Shown: one piece after another, positions 21,585-33,922 of the stretch
Layout: the number at the start of each line of letters is the position of its first letter
Position numbering within the stretch: position 1 is the stretch's first letter
Program-made: the position numbers and the translations under genes
The notes under the pieces: generated by a model
Databases searched by the model: none
The model's input: the letters and a program-made list of their open reading frames with translations, nothing else
What the model was told of the DNA's origin: nothing
Assembly: GCA_037447655.1 (NCBI GenBank)
Contig: JBBHKE010002450.1
Span: 186,001-250,000 of the forward strand
DNA from: Zygnema cylindricum
Lineage: Eukaryota; Streptophyta; Zygnematophyceae; Zygnematales; Zygnemataceae
Direction: 5' to 3'
DNA: 64,000 nucleotides

Positions 21585-22560
21585 TGTGTATCAGAATATC
21601 TACATCGACTGGTTACGAACAACATTCGCAACATTTGTAAAGGAAATCTGTAGGCCTAGGTTATAATCATTATTGATGCCTCTCTTTGTTTGAATAATAT
21701 TTTATGTCTGTCTCAGACAGGCAGCCATGGCCTTCTCTCTCTACCTCTCCTAGAGCATGCGACTTAAAAAAAACAAAGTACAGGGCATATGCAGATGACA
21801 TTTTTCATTATTCAACATTGCACGACGTAACATGTTAATAATAAAAAAAAAACAATCACATTAAACCAAAAAAGAAATACATATATGTCCATTGTCTATT
21901 TTTACTCTAAATCTTCTTCCCCTACATCGAATTCCATCATGTCTTCATTTGAATCCTCTTCCCTAACCTCCCCTTCCTCTTCTTCCCATTCTATCAAATT
22001 CTTCGTCAATGACTTCAACGACAGTTTCGGTGTCTACTGCCGTGGCGTCAGTAATGGCGTCTTCTTTGAAGATTCGCTTTAACTATTGAAGTTTTCATGG
22101 CGGCTTCTTTTCAAAATTTGAAGAAAACGTCCGTACACATTTTGAACTTACGGCGCGCAAATAGTGTGACGCCGCAATGTCTCTTTTTGAAATTGCCCGA
22201 AGATGTACGATTAATTTCCGTACATATCCGTGCACATTCTGTTCAATTACAGAACAGAAAGTACGGATACGTGCATCATATCTTTTCGTAAACTCCCGTA
22301 TAGTTGCCGTAAAAAGCTGTACAGTTACCGTTATTTGTTTATAGGTTTGCCGTAAATTTCCAGTTACAGTTTACAATAGACGTTTTTTTGCGATTTTTTC
22401 AAAAGTCACGTACAATTAGAAAAAATGAAAAAATAGCGCGATTTGAACAACTAGGCATCCAAGTATCGTTCGAATAAAAATACAAAAGTGTTCACGTAGT
22501 AAAGCTCACGCATTAAACCTAAGATCTACACGTTGGGACAATTCGAATTTAACTGAATTT
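21585..22560. other. no gene recognised
   Basis: Mixed sequence. On the minus strand 22085-21890 an acidic stretch resembling a protein C-terminus can be read (EEEEGEVREEDSNEDMMEF), but there is no supporting start, splice site or domain. Could be an exon of an unrecognised transposon gene. Confidence 0.25.
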
Positions 22561-22899
22561 TTAACTCTGAAGTGTTTCGACATAGCTTCGTACTTTTGAT
22601 TGGCTTAAAGTGAAAAACCCTAAAAAACCTTTTACTCCGTTGCATGCCCCCGACCGTTCCCGTTGTCTTCCCCCCCCCCCCCCCATTCGCACGTGCGAGG
22701 AACCATAACCTTTCACTTTAAGTTGAGACGCCTTTCTAATGGCGCTCTCTCCTTTCGAACTACAGTAGTATCTAGAGGACCCTATGCTACGGTTTAACCT
22801 GCTGGTCAGGTTTTTGGTAGAGTCCCCCCTGCCTATTTTGTACTTGTCGGTAGCAATATTCCCCACGAGTTCATGATCTCCTCATGACGTCACCTTGTC

Positions 22900-23110
22900 T
22901 CTACTTCCAAGCCATATGGAGTGATTCGTCCTATCACTGTGGCAAAGTGTTGCATCATTTTGCCATCTCCATTCATCTTTTACCCTTATTCCGAGAGTAT
23001 ATTGTACCACTTCATTTTTGGAGTGTCTTCTAGTGGAGGTTGTGATGTTGGTGTCCGCGCCATTAGGGTTTTGTCGGATCTCCATCACAACTATAGTTCA
23101 TGTAGTTGAT
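22900..23110 (+). pseudogene. possible reverse-transcriptase relic
   Basis: The plus strand reads GVIRPITV and, about 30 codons on, FGVSSSGGCDVGVRAIRVL. These resemble two consecutive blocks of a retroelement reverse transcriptase (G-x-RPI-x-V and GV-x2-GG-x-E/D-x3-HA-x-R). Frames are broken and the remaining blocks are not identifiable. May belong with the relic at 8.2 kb. Confidence 0.35.
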
Positions 23111-25100
23111 GTCTTGAATGCTTCTTACACAGCAGCCCCTCTGTCCCTGTTCCCCTGTCCTTGGGGTTGGGACATTATGTTTTTGAATCTCATGTGAGAT
23201 TCAAGATCTTCCAACAATCTATCGTTCTTGGTTTTAGAGAAGTCGAAGTTTGTTTCTCATTTTCAACAAGCAGTTGTCTAGAGCCGGTATGAGGCCCTTT
23301 CTTATCCTAGCTCATTTTAGTGCATTATGGGTTCTGAATCGCCCCTTCTTTGTCTTCCAATGATTGATGACATACACATTACTAACCCTATGGATCCAGC
23401 CGTTCCAGCCTATAACATTGTAGATACCTTCTGGCATACTTAACATCAATGTTTAGCCATCTCAGTGTGCCGTTTGGTGATCATTCAAAGATTTTGCTTC
23501 AAAGGCGAGGTATTCTGTTTGTCGAGAGGTCCCACACATACTGTATTTTGGGCCTTATTGATACTGTTCACCATGTTAGTATTCATTGTATTGTTGGAGA
23601 CATATTTTGTGAATCCCACCTCTTAGGCATCAATGGTCAAGCCGCTTCACATATTGGAGTAGTGCCCATGAGGTCATGTTGAAGGCAAGGTCCGTGATTC
23701 CGGGCACAAAGTGTATGATAAGAGGGCTTTACTTTGATGGCAAACCAGATATTTGGCCGCCCAGGCGTATCTATGGATGGAATAGTGTCACCTGTTGTAG
23801 ACTTTCTGTCAGTGCGCCGTACCTTCCGGCCTGTGTAGTCATCATTTGCTTGTGGCTTTATCATTGTGTGCATGGTTTCTTTTCTTCTCCAATTCAACAC
23901 TGAGTCCATTGATCACTGACATGTTCTAGATTTTATAATCGAGGTTAGGCTTAGTAGTCATCTTAAGTAGGTCTTCAGGGTGTCTGTCTTGGATGATGTA
24001 GATTAACCTGCCATAGTATTATATTATCAAAAATTTACCTTTTCGCAACAATAGTTATCATTTTGAATTCCATGTGTAGAGAAAATTATCCAGAATGTTA
24101 TATAATCTCAAACATCCAATTACACCACACAAGTATTTCAAACTTTTGTTACTCTGCGGGTATGTGCATATGTTCATAGATTATGTAGCCTTGCAGCAAG
24201 AAAACAGCTCATTGATTTCACACAGTTCCCAGTGTAGTTTTGACTAGCCCAGGATCTAGAAGTTAAACATAAGAAGAATAAACAACTTCACGATATCTGA
24301 AGGTCAGCTTCCACCCGGTGATTTTTATTCCCATATCTGGCAGAAATGGCCTTTCATATCTCTCCTGATATCCATTATTTCTTGCTCATCAAACAGATAA
24401 ATTATTGAAAGGAAATTTTTTTGTCACTTAATTGGTTACATGCTCATCCCTCAGTTTTCACAATAACCTACATAAAAATTATTGAAAAAGAACTTTACAT
24501 GAAAATCAAATATAAAAACACGAAGCAAGCTAACTGCCTAAACCAGGGAAACACATTCCTATCCTTCAAAATAACACATCATTCAATGGCACCCATAAGT
24601 ATAACCAAGGAGTTTGTGAATTGAGAAAAAGATAACTAAATATTTAAAATATTAAACATATACAATTCAACCAAGTTTACAAAACTGACAGAAATATTTA
24701 CAGTTGCAAATGCAAGTCTACACTCCTGCATACAAAGTAGCCCATACCAATTGAAGATCAATATACAACTCTCTCTCACTCATTTACACCTTTTTTTTTC
24801 CAACTTTCCAAGGCCCGCTTTAACGAAAAAAAAAAAAACAAAAAGGTAACGAATAACATTTAGCGGCTGAATTTCACCTTCGGCTTGTAACATTTATCCG
24901 TTTCTCTTTTTTTTATGTACAGGAACCACCGACAAAGAAAATTTCCCTAACAATGTATAACAGCAATTCCATAGGGCGAACGACCTTTAAAAATCCACCT
25001 AGCTGCAGCTCGCAGCTCTACCTATATTGAACACAAACTCTCTTTTATTAAATCCCATTCAGCTAAAATTGAAATCCAACGGCTCATCTTAAGATTTGCC
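23110..25100. other. intergenic, nothing firm
   Basis: Continues with broken frames to about 23.9 kb, possibly more of the same RT relic, then AT-rich sequence up to the 3' side of the DCD gene. The 3' UTR of that gene may extend into the right end of this stretch. Confidence 0.3.
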
Positions 25101-25106
25101 GATGAG

Positions 25107-25164
25107 CTATAACTCTATAATGTGTCGCGCGCAGAGCTATAACACTATAATGTGTCGCACGCAC
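25107..25164. repeat. two-copy tandem repeat, about 30 bp
   Basis: AGCTATAACTCTATAATGTG and AGCTATAACACTATAATGTG, each followed by TCGC(G/A)CGC. It lies about 300 bp downstream of the DCD gene's stop codon. Confidence 0.75.
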
Positions 25165-25451
25165 TACAGCCCGTGGTAAAGAGGCTATGTTTATGCAAAC
25201 TCGTTAGGAGAAAACTTTTTAGAAGACAAATTGCTGCCTTTCAAACCTATTTGAATCTATATTCCAGAATAATGCTTGAAATGATGATGAGATGAGTACA
25301 TAGAGCTGGCCCCTGTACCGCTCCATACAAAAGTTTTCCCATTTCAAACTCTTCTTTGGCAGAGTTTGAGCCAACTCTTGGGCGTCCCATTAATTGTTGT
25401 CCCTCCCCTCCCACCCCCAAAAAAAATGAAAGCATCGTTTCGAATTGACAT

Positions 25452-28400
25452 TTATCCAAAATTGAATGGCAAATCTTCTCGAGGAACCATACTATGAGGG
25501 CTCTCTTGCTGAGGGGGTGTCTCTGGACCATCTCGTTCCTCGAATAGATCAAGGAGGCTCAACGTCTGATCAAAACAGAGCAAAAAAAAACATCACAATT
25601 GTAAGAATTTAAATGTAACAAAAAATACAAGAACACCAATTTATTAAACATATTGTCAGAGGACCTCAAAGCTAATCCAAGGTTATGTTCGTTTATCAAT
25701 TACTTCCAATTTTTAGCACAACAACTACCTCAACCAGTCAGTGAAATAATAAAAACCATCGCATCAAGAAAGGCATCTCCAATATATCCTTCCACCTCAA
25801 CCTCGATGTAAAATCAGTATCTCCGCTTTGAGTTGCAAGACATATATTCCGTTTGTGATAAACATCTGGAGTAAAGAATAGCCTAAAGAGCCTACCTCTG
25901 GCACTGACAGCTGTAAGCGAAACTTGGGTCCATCATAGTGGTGTAACACTGGTCGAAATTGCTCTTCATTCAATGCCTTACAACGTTTCCGTACACGGAT
26001 ACGGACCTGCAGTAAGGAAATAAAGTTAACGATTCACAAAAATCAGCTCAGGAAAGGTGGACCTATATCTCCCAACCTTTCAATATACAAGCAAAACAAC
26101 AAACACTTAAACAAAATCCAACCTATTTTGAAAAGCAGATTTTGATTAAAACAAATCACAAAATCAGACCTGCGCTGGAAATCGTGATTCGCCGGGACAT
26201 TTTTTGTCTTCCCAGGCAGTTGGATCTATGTTGGAACCACCAAAACTACTCGCCTGCATCAGAAGAAGAAGCCCAGCCCGTCCCACTAATCAGTTTATTG
26301 GAAAATCCAACCCAAAGCAACAAAAGAAATAACCTTCTGACAACAAGAAAGGAACAAACACCCAGGTCTTCATCAAAATTTTGGCAGCAGAAAAGTAAAA
26401 CTTTAATTCCCAGAAGAAAAACATGTGGTTATTTTACTCACACATAACAGTGAATGCTGCAGAAGTTACTGTTCTCACCTCAAAAATGCCATGGAGCTGG
26501 TGAGAAGTATAATTGTACAGAAAAAGCGGCAGTCCTGGCTGGATGGCTCTCACAGAATCTCTATACCTTTGAGGCAAACCTGCAGAAACAGTTGAATGCA
26601 CAAGTAAGCACAACACAAAGAATGGGTCGTTTCTAACCATCATGACATCGCTCCTTTCTTTCATCCAAATGACTGCCACTCAAGGCTGCAGAAAATTTAC
26701 TACCTGGGAAGACTACCATAGGGAGACTGAAACAGACAACTGGTGTTTCGTGTAAAGAACACCGTCCCGAAAACACTAGTCCCATACCTGTTCCATAACA
26801 CTCGCCTTTACCCTAATTCAACAAAACTTTCTACTTTTAATTGGCCATTCAAAACACAGTGAAACCCGTTGCTTCCACAACAAAAAATATTCCACTGACA
26901 CCTATTCAAAGTTTTCCAGACTGATGACTGACCCCTTTAACCACTTTGTATAGCTATCCCTCTCTTTGCTCGTATTGTCATGGAAAACCAAAAAACTTTT
27001 GTCACTCCCATTTACTCCAAAAGGCTGCAAACATCCTACAAATCCAATCATCCCTTCATCCTAATATTCTATCTCAAACCCCCTCCTTCACGACCATTTC
27101 CGTTTCACATGTGCAGAATACTTGAAAATCTACAAGAACAATTTCTATTCTCCTATCGCCCATGTCAACCACAAACGTAGATTCTCTCCTTCCCCATTTC
27201 CAGTGTTTACCAAAAATGCTACCTACCTACTTACTCCCACCCGTCATAATACCTAGCTACCTTATTACCTACCTGCCTTAACATCTACCTGCCAAACAAA
27301 CGAAAGCCCCCCTCCCCACCTTCAAACCCCATGTACCTACCAAACAACTGTCGCTTCAGATTCTCCTCCATGGTATCATTATTGCAAACAAAAATATAAC
27401 CTCCCAAAGGTTCACTTCTCGGTAGAGCCTCAGCCGGAGGTAATGATTTGAAGCGTTTGTCGGCGCTCGGAGGTGACACCTGGAAGGGCGGGTTCCCCGT
27501 GAACACCCCCGTCATTGGTTGAGCCGGGCCAGTTTGGAATCTGCACAAAACAACAAACAAGACAATTGGCCTCCGCTTTCAACAACTTCCATATGACTGG
27601 CTTTCTTTCCTTGTATCTAATCAGCAACCGCCATTTCTTTTCCGTACCCTACTAGTACAACTGGCTTTCTTCCGTAGAGTTCTGTACAACTGGCTTTCAG
27701 TTTTCCCATACTGTCATGTGTACAAAGACTAGCCCAAGACAGAGAAAGAAACAGAGACAGAGACAGACAGAGACAGTGAAAGACTTGGCCTCACAAATCT
27801 TGGCCATTAACAAAATCCCGACACACTGAATCCTATTTCGCATACTGGTAATATTAAAACATATGACTCTCTACTCGGAATCCTGACGAAAGAAAATAAA
27901 AAACTAGAGCTAGCTGATTACAAAACTGCAAAGCTACCCCCCAGACACTCACCAAGCCCTAACAAATTAACGCACAAAAGGTCAATTTGAGTATAAAACA
28001 ATACTGATGCTGTTTGAACCATATTTCAGGAAGAAATTGATTAATTATCATAAGAGAGATGTGATGTCACACCTTGGTGGTTCCCCCCAAATGTCAACAA
28101 TTGGGAGAGAAGACGGAGGCCTCTGAGGGAAGTACTGGTCCCCGGTATTGCCTGAGTTAGCGAATGAAAACCTTCCTCCACCCAGGGGCCCGCTGCCCCC
28201 CTTTTGCTCCAGATACAGCGGAGGAGCCAGCTGATCCTCTGACCCCGCACATAAAGACAATAAAAGGAGAATCAGAAATGCGCGGGGAATCTAATGATGA
28301 TTATTACCGGGTCATGAAATTTCCTCAGTTTACAGAGTGATTAAGGATAAGAGGACGTAGACTTGCTCGAGATACCGCTGCAGGTGAAATTGTGGAAAAG

Positions 28401-28701
28401 GAATATGTGAGAGAGAGAGTGTGTTTTATTTCAGAAACACAGATAGTGTAGTTAACAACCACAACGGTAAAGGAAGGAAAACCTAAATTCCACAACTCGC
28501 TATTCCGAAGCTTTCCGAGAACGTGCAAAGCACCTTCGCCGCTTCGTGCTTTGCTTGCGCCACGTGAGCCTTTTTGGCAAAACCACAAAGTCAGGAATCT
28601 AATCAAACTAGCAACCACAATTCAGAAAAACACAAACAAAACTAACCTTGGAAGGAAAAGTGTTGGGCGAAACTACCAAATCCCCTCCCACGGTCAGACA
28701 T
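25452..28701 (-). CDS. DCD (Development and Cell Death) domain protein, 7 exons
   Basis: Exons on the minus strand: 28701-28647, 28238-28073, 27540-27341, 26579-26479, 26253-26170, 26006-25896 and 25565-25452 (stop TAA). Every intron is GT-AG, and all six junction phases agree, giving 777 nt and 258 aa. The protein starts MSDRGRGFGSFAQHF. Residues about 101-230 form the DCD domain: LGGYIFVCNNDTMEENLKRQ, then LPQRYRDSVRAIQPGLPLFL, YNYTSHQLHGIFE, an FGGSNIDPTAW block, FPAQVRIRVRKRC, and LLDLF at the end. The N-terminal 100 residues are Gly/Pro/Ser-rich and likely disordered. DCD proteins are restricted to green-plant lineages; members such as the Asn-rich NRPs act in ER and osmotic stress signalling and programmed cell death. 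Which subgroup this is cannot be said. A different frame over exon 1 is longer, but only this one gives matching splice phases. Confidence 0.92.
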
Positions 28702-30150
28702 GCCCTTGAGGGACTCACTCCCCCGCCAAGACACTTCCCCCCTCGTGCCCCACCCCTGCCCTCCCGCAAGTGTAATGTCCGCCAGAGCCGTCTACAGGAC
28801 TTTCCGCCGCCCTGCGCTTTCTCTACCGCCGCGTCTTTCCTTTCTCTCGCCGCGACCTTCTTTTTCCTCCCAACCTCCTTTCCTCCTACCTGGTACAGAG
28901 TCACGAGGCTGCAGAGTTGCAGAGTTTCAAAGTATCTAGGTTGTGCGTATGTTTGAATAATTCTGTGCAGACGGCGACTATGTATCTCTGCAGATGTTGG
29001 CGGATACTGGAATATGTCAGCAAACATCGGCGTATGTTGGAGTATGTTGTTGCGTGTGGAAGACTTTGTCCGTATGTAATCGCGCGTTAGAACTTTGTCA
29101 GCAGTATGTCCTAAAAGTCATCCGGTGCGAAGGAAGTATCTGAAAATCGAGGTGGCGTGCGAGAGGGCCACGGAACCTTCTAGGCGCCGACATCGAAAGG
29201 TTGAAAGTACGCGAACTTTGTGACGACACGTAAGACATTGGTGAGCGACAGAAATAACTAAAAGCGGGAATGCGAGAACTGCACGCAACGTATACCGTGT
29301 AGCATTTCTAGCGTCAATGACATTACATCGGTGCCCCAAGAATTTACCTCTCAAAAATATTATAGTGTTGACTATGCTATTTTTCCACTCGTGTGACCCG
29401 TTCATTAAACGGGTCACAGACAGCCACGTCATTCGGCATTGAACTCTAATTAATAGCACTAATATAAACCCACGGTAATAATTCCTCCATGCTAATAGGG
29501 ATACATGGTATACCGGTGAATCTGACACCGAACCAAACGCGGTTTGTGAAAGATATTCCTCCGCGACAGCTGCTAAAGGTCGTTCGCCAATAATAGGGCG
29601 AGACGAGTATCTTGGGAAATGAGCGTCGCATAAGTGACGTGGAGAGCTGGAACATGGGCTACTGGCACATATCTAGGTCAGTCGACGTCATCGCCGGAAA
29701 TTATGAATCACGCACAAACCGAAATATTGACAGCGACGTGGCGGTACTTGCTTCATGGTCAAGCAAAATAGAGACGGACTTAAATCGGATTCCAACGGAC
29801 GGACAGATGCAAGCGGGGCACACAAAACTGACGGTCAGAATACTGAACCGAAAGGCAGACACGCAACCGCCGCTGTGAGGACACTACAAAATTGTACTTT
29901 GGGGCGTAAAATAAGCGGTTGCGATCACCTGGTCAGAGGGCTTGCCCACCACCGACAATTGGGACAAGTCAACGCAGGACCGAGTCTCCAGCACGATGAC
30001 ACCCCTAAAAAAAGAGAAAAAAGTGAAAAGAAAAAAAAGAAACGGTTAAGAGGCAAGATACACGGTAGGGATGTGACACACAACACTGAAAACGGTTTAA
30101 AAAATTAAGATCGAAAAATTAGACGTGGCTGCTGATGCCCAAAGACATTA
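28702..30150. other. upstream region of the DCD gene; no other gene
   Basis: The first about 250 bp are C-rich and may be the 5' UTR and promoter of the DCD gene. Beyond that, only short frames without domains (for example 29118-29528 minus and 29612-29878 plus). Confidence 0.35.
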
Positions 30151-30151
30151 T

Positions 30152-31082
30152 TTAGGGGGTGTCCCCATGTAATCGGTACTTTGACAAAGTGTTTTGGACT
30201 GTAGTGAAGATTCTCCATACTACTTTGAAGAGCGTCCTACTTTGAAATGTGATGGTTGTAGACGTAGGTACAACTTGTGAAGATTGAAGCCGACTACGAA
30301 ACTTCCGACGATTAGTGACGCCAACAAAAACAGCGACAGTGGAAGACGTCTAGATTTTTGTGAAATCGTAGACTTTTAGGGTTTGGTGACATTGTGACGT
30401 CATGCTCACTTGTAACAAAGTCGACGTCACTGATTGAATAACTCTCCGCCATGGTTTCCCGAATTCATTTTTTCGAATTTTTTCACTCGATTTGCCATTA
30501 AAAAAAAACCTTGAAAATTGTCGAAACAAATAAAAATCAGAAATCTTTCATTTTATATCAATACTATCGTGTCTCATTCTAAAGTGTGAGATGACAGCGA
30601 TAGTGTGAGAGGGAGAGGGGAGAGGCGACGACGACTCTAAATTTTGAAAAGGACCCATGAATGAAAGTGGTGATTCGAGACCCCTGCAATTATTTTTCCG
30701 TACATGCGCGTGACGGGCAAGGAGAAAAATAGCGAGGACTCTCTTTCGCCCTAAAATTTTCCCGCTCGCGTGATGCGTGTGTTGGTCGTTTTTCATTCGC
30801 TGTTTGGGCGGTACTTGAACTAAAATCACCCCCTCGACGTGATTTTGGATGAAGTTTTTTTATGGGTTGGATTCTCTTGCACGGGGGTCGAAAAGGGGAA
30901 AATGCCAAAATGCGTTCACATGACAACAAACATGCCGTACATTCAAAGCATGAATTGACGTTCACTACACTTTGGTAAAAAATATTTTCTCGTACGGTTG
31001 AAGTTTTTGTCAAAGTTCCATAAATTTTAGGGCAAAACCACAGAAAAAAGTAGATACTTTAAAACATGGGGACACCCCCTTA
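30152..31082. mobile_element. PIF/Harbinger-type inverted-repeat element
   Basis: The element is 30155-31079 (925 bp). Its ends are GGGGGTGTCCCCATGT at the left and the exact inverse at the right (16 bp), flanked by TTA on both sides (30152-30154 and 31080-31082). A 3-bp TWA target duplication is the PIF/Harbinger hallmark. No transposase frame, so non-autonomous. The left end (to about 30240) closely matches the sequence at 49501-49585. Confidence 0.8.
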
Positions 31083-31377
31083 GTGCCACAATGTCAACCA
31101 ATTCCACGCGCCGTACAACTGTATTACTTCCTCTAGGGGACGTTGGTGGGCCTGGACTTGCGAGTTAGATTCTATGCGATGGTATTACGATTAAAATTAT
31201 GTTTCAGTTCAAGTTTCAGCTTTTGTGTCGTTCAAAAGCGTACGATGATTTGATGCAGACTTGACGAAAAAGATCGAGTCAAACGTAGAACCCATGTGGA
31301 ATGGCATACTTGGACATGATTACTTTTTCAAAAGTTCACACCACGGATCGTAATCCTACAAATTTGAGTTATGAACC

Positions 31378-32268
31378 TGAAATTTTGTGGTCTCCATTGA
31401 CCCACAGAATGAGCTGCCTATGTAAAGCCTCTAGGATAATATTTGCCCCTTCTACTTTCCCGCTGAATAAGCGCCGCCCAGGCACACAAATATTCTGACC
31501 ACTCTCACCCCTGTGAGGACAAGACTCCCCTGAGTCAAACGCAAAAAGAATCACTGAATTTGCTCACCTGAGCAGTAAGTTATGGCTGGTCAAAGATGAC
31601 CTTTATAGTTACATGCTCTCTTAGAGAGAGAGGTACCTAAATATTACTAAGTCTCGGTCTGCCTACTCACGACTACCTACTATTAAACCCTAATCTAATA
31701 GGAACACTATAAAGTACAAGAAGGTACAATGGGCGATGTACTTATTGTACGACCATTGTACGACAAGGTCTACAAGGTGACACTTGTCATATCGGAAGCC
31801 ATGGTTCCTCCTCCCATCTTCTCCGGTATCAAATAATGTGGCGCCACGTGGCACCGCGTGACACTATATCCGTATGCCGCCAAAAACCTCACTTTGCGGG
31901 GCGGCTATAATGCCGGCCGTCCGATCAAAACATATTTTACACGGTTCAGATTCGCGTACATGCAGAAATTGCTCCTTTTGGTTAGTCTGCTGTTAATTAA
32001 CTGTTTTGTTAATGTTTATATATTTATGAAACCCGTCACGTGTATCGTTTCGTAACGCCTTAATGGTTAAGGCGTTTGGCTATAAAGAATCTGGAGGTCA
32101 CAGGTTCAAATCAAGACCTGGGCATCATTATAGCCAAAATACCCTTAACTGCAAAAACTGCCACTTTCTTAATATGGCGGCAGCCATGGCGCGCCTTTGA
32201 TCCTTACTCTCTTTCTTTAAAACAAAACTAAAATAGGGAAGTGAACTATTAATTACCTCTTTTCAACA
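31378..32268 (-). repeat. Copia-B 3' LTR
   Basis: 891-bp terminal repeat. It carries the antisense (plus-strand) tRNA-like module at about 32055-32130 and the conserved LTR-end ATG frame (METTKF, then CA). Confidence 0.92.
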
Positions 32269-32281
32269 CTCCCTTTAATTC

Positions 32282-33718
32282 CTAGTCACTTTTCAATTTT
32301 AATCCACAGTTTTCTCTGCAATAAATCAACTTAGGGGAAGGCACTGCTTTTGTCATCATGTCTGCAATCATTTCTCCATCAGTTTTATGAACCAGTTTAA
32401 TAATTTTATTTTCTACCTTCTCTCTGACAAAGCTTAGTCTAATATCCATGTGCTTAGCTTTTAAGTGATGTTTCGGATTAGCTGCAATCGAGATAGCAGC
32501 TTGATTATCACAAAAAACATTTTGAGTTCTAGACTTCATGAACCCAAGTTCTTCAAGAAGAGATTTAACCCACATTAATTCTTTGGTGGCAGCACAGGAA
32601 GCCATGTATTCATCCTCCATATTGGACTGAGCAACTACTTTTTGTTGCTTGCTACTCCAACAACATGCACCGGATCCAATTTGCAACACATATCCAGTCA
32701 AACACCTCCTTAAAGGCACATCTCCATAACTGGCATCACTCCAAGTGGTGATGTCAGTGTGCTCCCCTCCCAAATGCAACCATAATTCCCTTGTCCCCAC
32801 CAGATACCTCATCACCGTTTTGGCAGCCTCCCAATCTCTCTTTCTTGGTTCATTTAGATTTCTACTAAGGACACCTACAGCTGCAGCTATATCCGGACGG
32901 GTACAGTTCATAAAATAAATTAAACTGCCTACAATCTGCCGATAAGGGATATTTTCCATAAATTTTCTTTCTATCTCGTCCATCTCATCATTAATGATGA
33001 ATATTCCTCCCTCTTCACTCCCCTCACTCACTTTCTTCAAATCCATGCGAGTAGTACATCCGTTTGCTTTCTCCATTTGAAATTTTTCTAGCATATTACT
33101 GATTGTTTCTTTTTGAGTGAGTCTTATAATTCTATTCCCTCTATCTCTCTCCATTTGAATTCCCAAAATTTACTTTGCTTCGCTAAGATCTTTCATATCA
33201 AAATTGCTTCTAAGATCCTGTTTTAGTTTGTTAATTTTATCTAAGGACTTGCTTAAGACCAACAAATCATCCACATAAATAGCAATAAATGTCACTCCAT
33301 TCTCATCCTCAAATAAATATATAGAGTGATTTGAACTAATTCTGATATACCCCAAACCGGTCAGAAATTCATCGAGTTTTATATTCCACTGTCGCGGGGC
33401 TTGCTTAAGCCCATAGAGTGATTTGATCAGTTTGCAAACTTTGTTTTCTTCCCCACTTTCCACGAATCCTTCCGGTTGCCTCATGTAAATTTCTTCTTCC
33501 AACTCTCCGTGCAAAAAGGCTGTTTTAATATCCATCTGGTGGATTTCCATATCCTCCGTTGTGACTATACTTAAAAGGATTCTAACAGAAGGAAATCTGA
33601 CTACAGGTGCAAAGGTTTTTTCGTAGTATATCCCCTCTTTCTGTGTATAACCTTTTGCAACTAACCTAGCTTTGTACCTCTCAATGGTATTATCCGGGTT
33701 TAATTTAAGTTTAAACAC
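32282..33718 (-). CDS. pol: Copia-B reverse transcriptase and RNase H (one stop or frame break)
   Basis: Two open pieces, 33718-33170 and 33166-32282, are nearly contiguous and separated by one break at about 33168. RT motifs are [31 protein letters not shown] and the catalytic YVDDLLVLSK. RNase H motifs are WSDASYGDVPLRRC, YMASCAATKELMWVKS, CDNQAAISIAANPKHHLKAK and DGEMIADMMTKAVPSPKL. The polyprotein ends GLKLKSD-stop, just before the polypurine tract. RT copies the element RNA inside the virus-like particle, and RNase H removes the template RNA. Confidence 0.88.
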
Positions 33719-33922
33719 CCAATTACATCCGATCGGTTTTCAGTCCGGTGGACAATCTACCAACTCCCATGTATTGGCTTCCATGATAGAGGCCATTTCT
33801 TCATTTATAGTTGTGATCCACCGGCTACTTTCTGGAGTGTTTATGGCCTCTAAGTATGTTTGAGGTTCATCTGGGTGAGACATCTTTGTGAGTTGGTTAT
33901 TTACTTGTCTTTCTTGAAGTCG

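Noticed and set aside
28608-29027. 139-codon minus frame over the start of the DCD gene
   Set aside because: Its frame gives the wrong phase at the 28647/28238 splice junction, whereas the ATG at 28701 in another frame joins perfectly to exon 2.
29118-29528. 136-codon minus frame
   Set aside because: No domain, no splice context, and no matching neighbour; judged a chance frame.
32055-32130. A genuine tRNA gene in the Copia-B LTR
   Set aside because: Box A and box B-like words and a T-arm-like hairpin are present, but I could not draw an acceptor stem or a proper anticodon arm. It recurs only within LTRs, so it is kept as a tRNA-like module.
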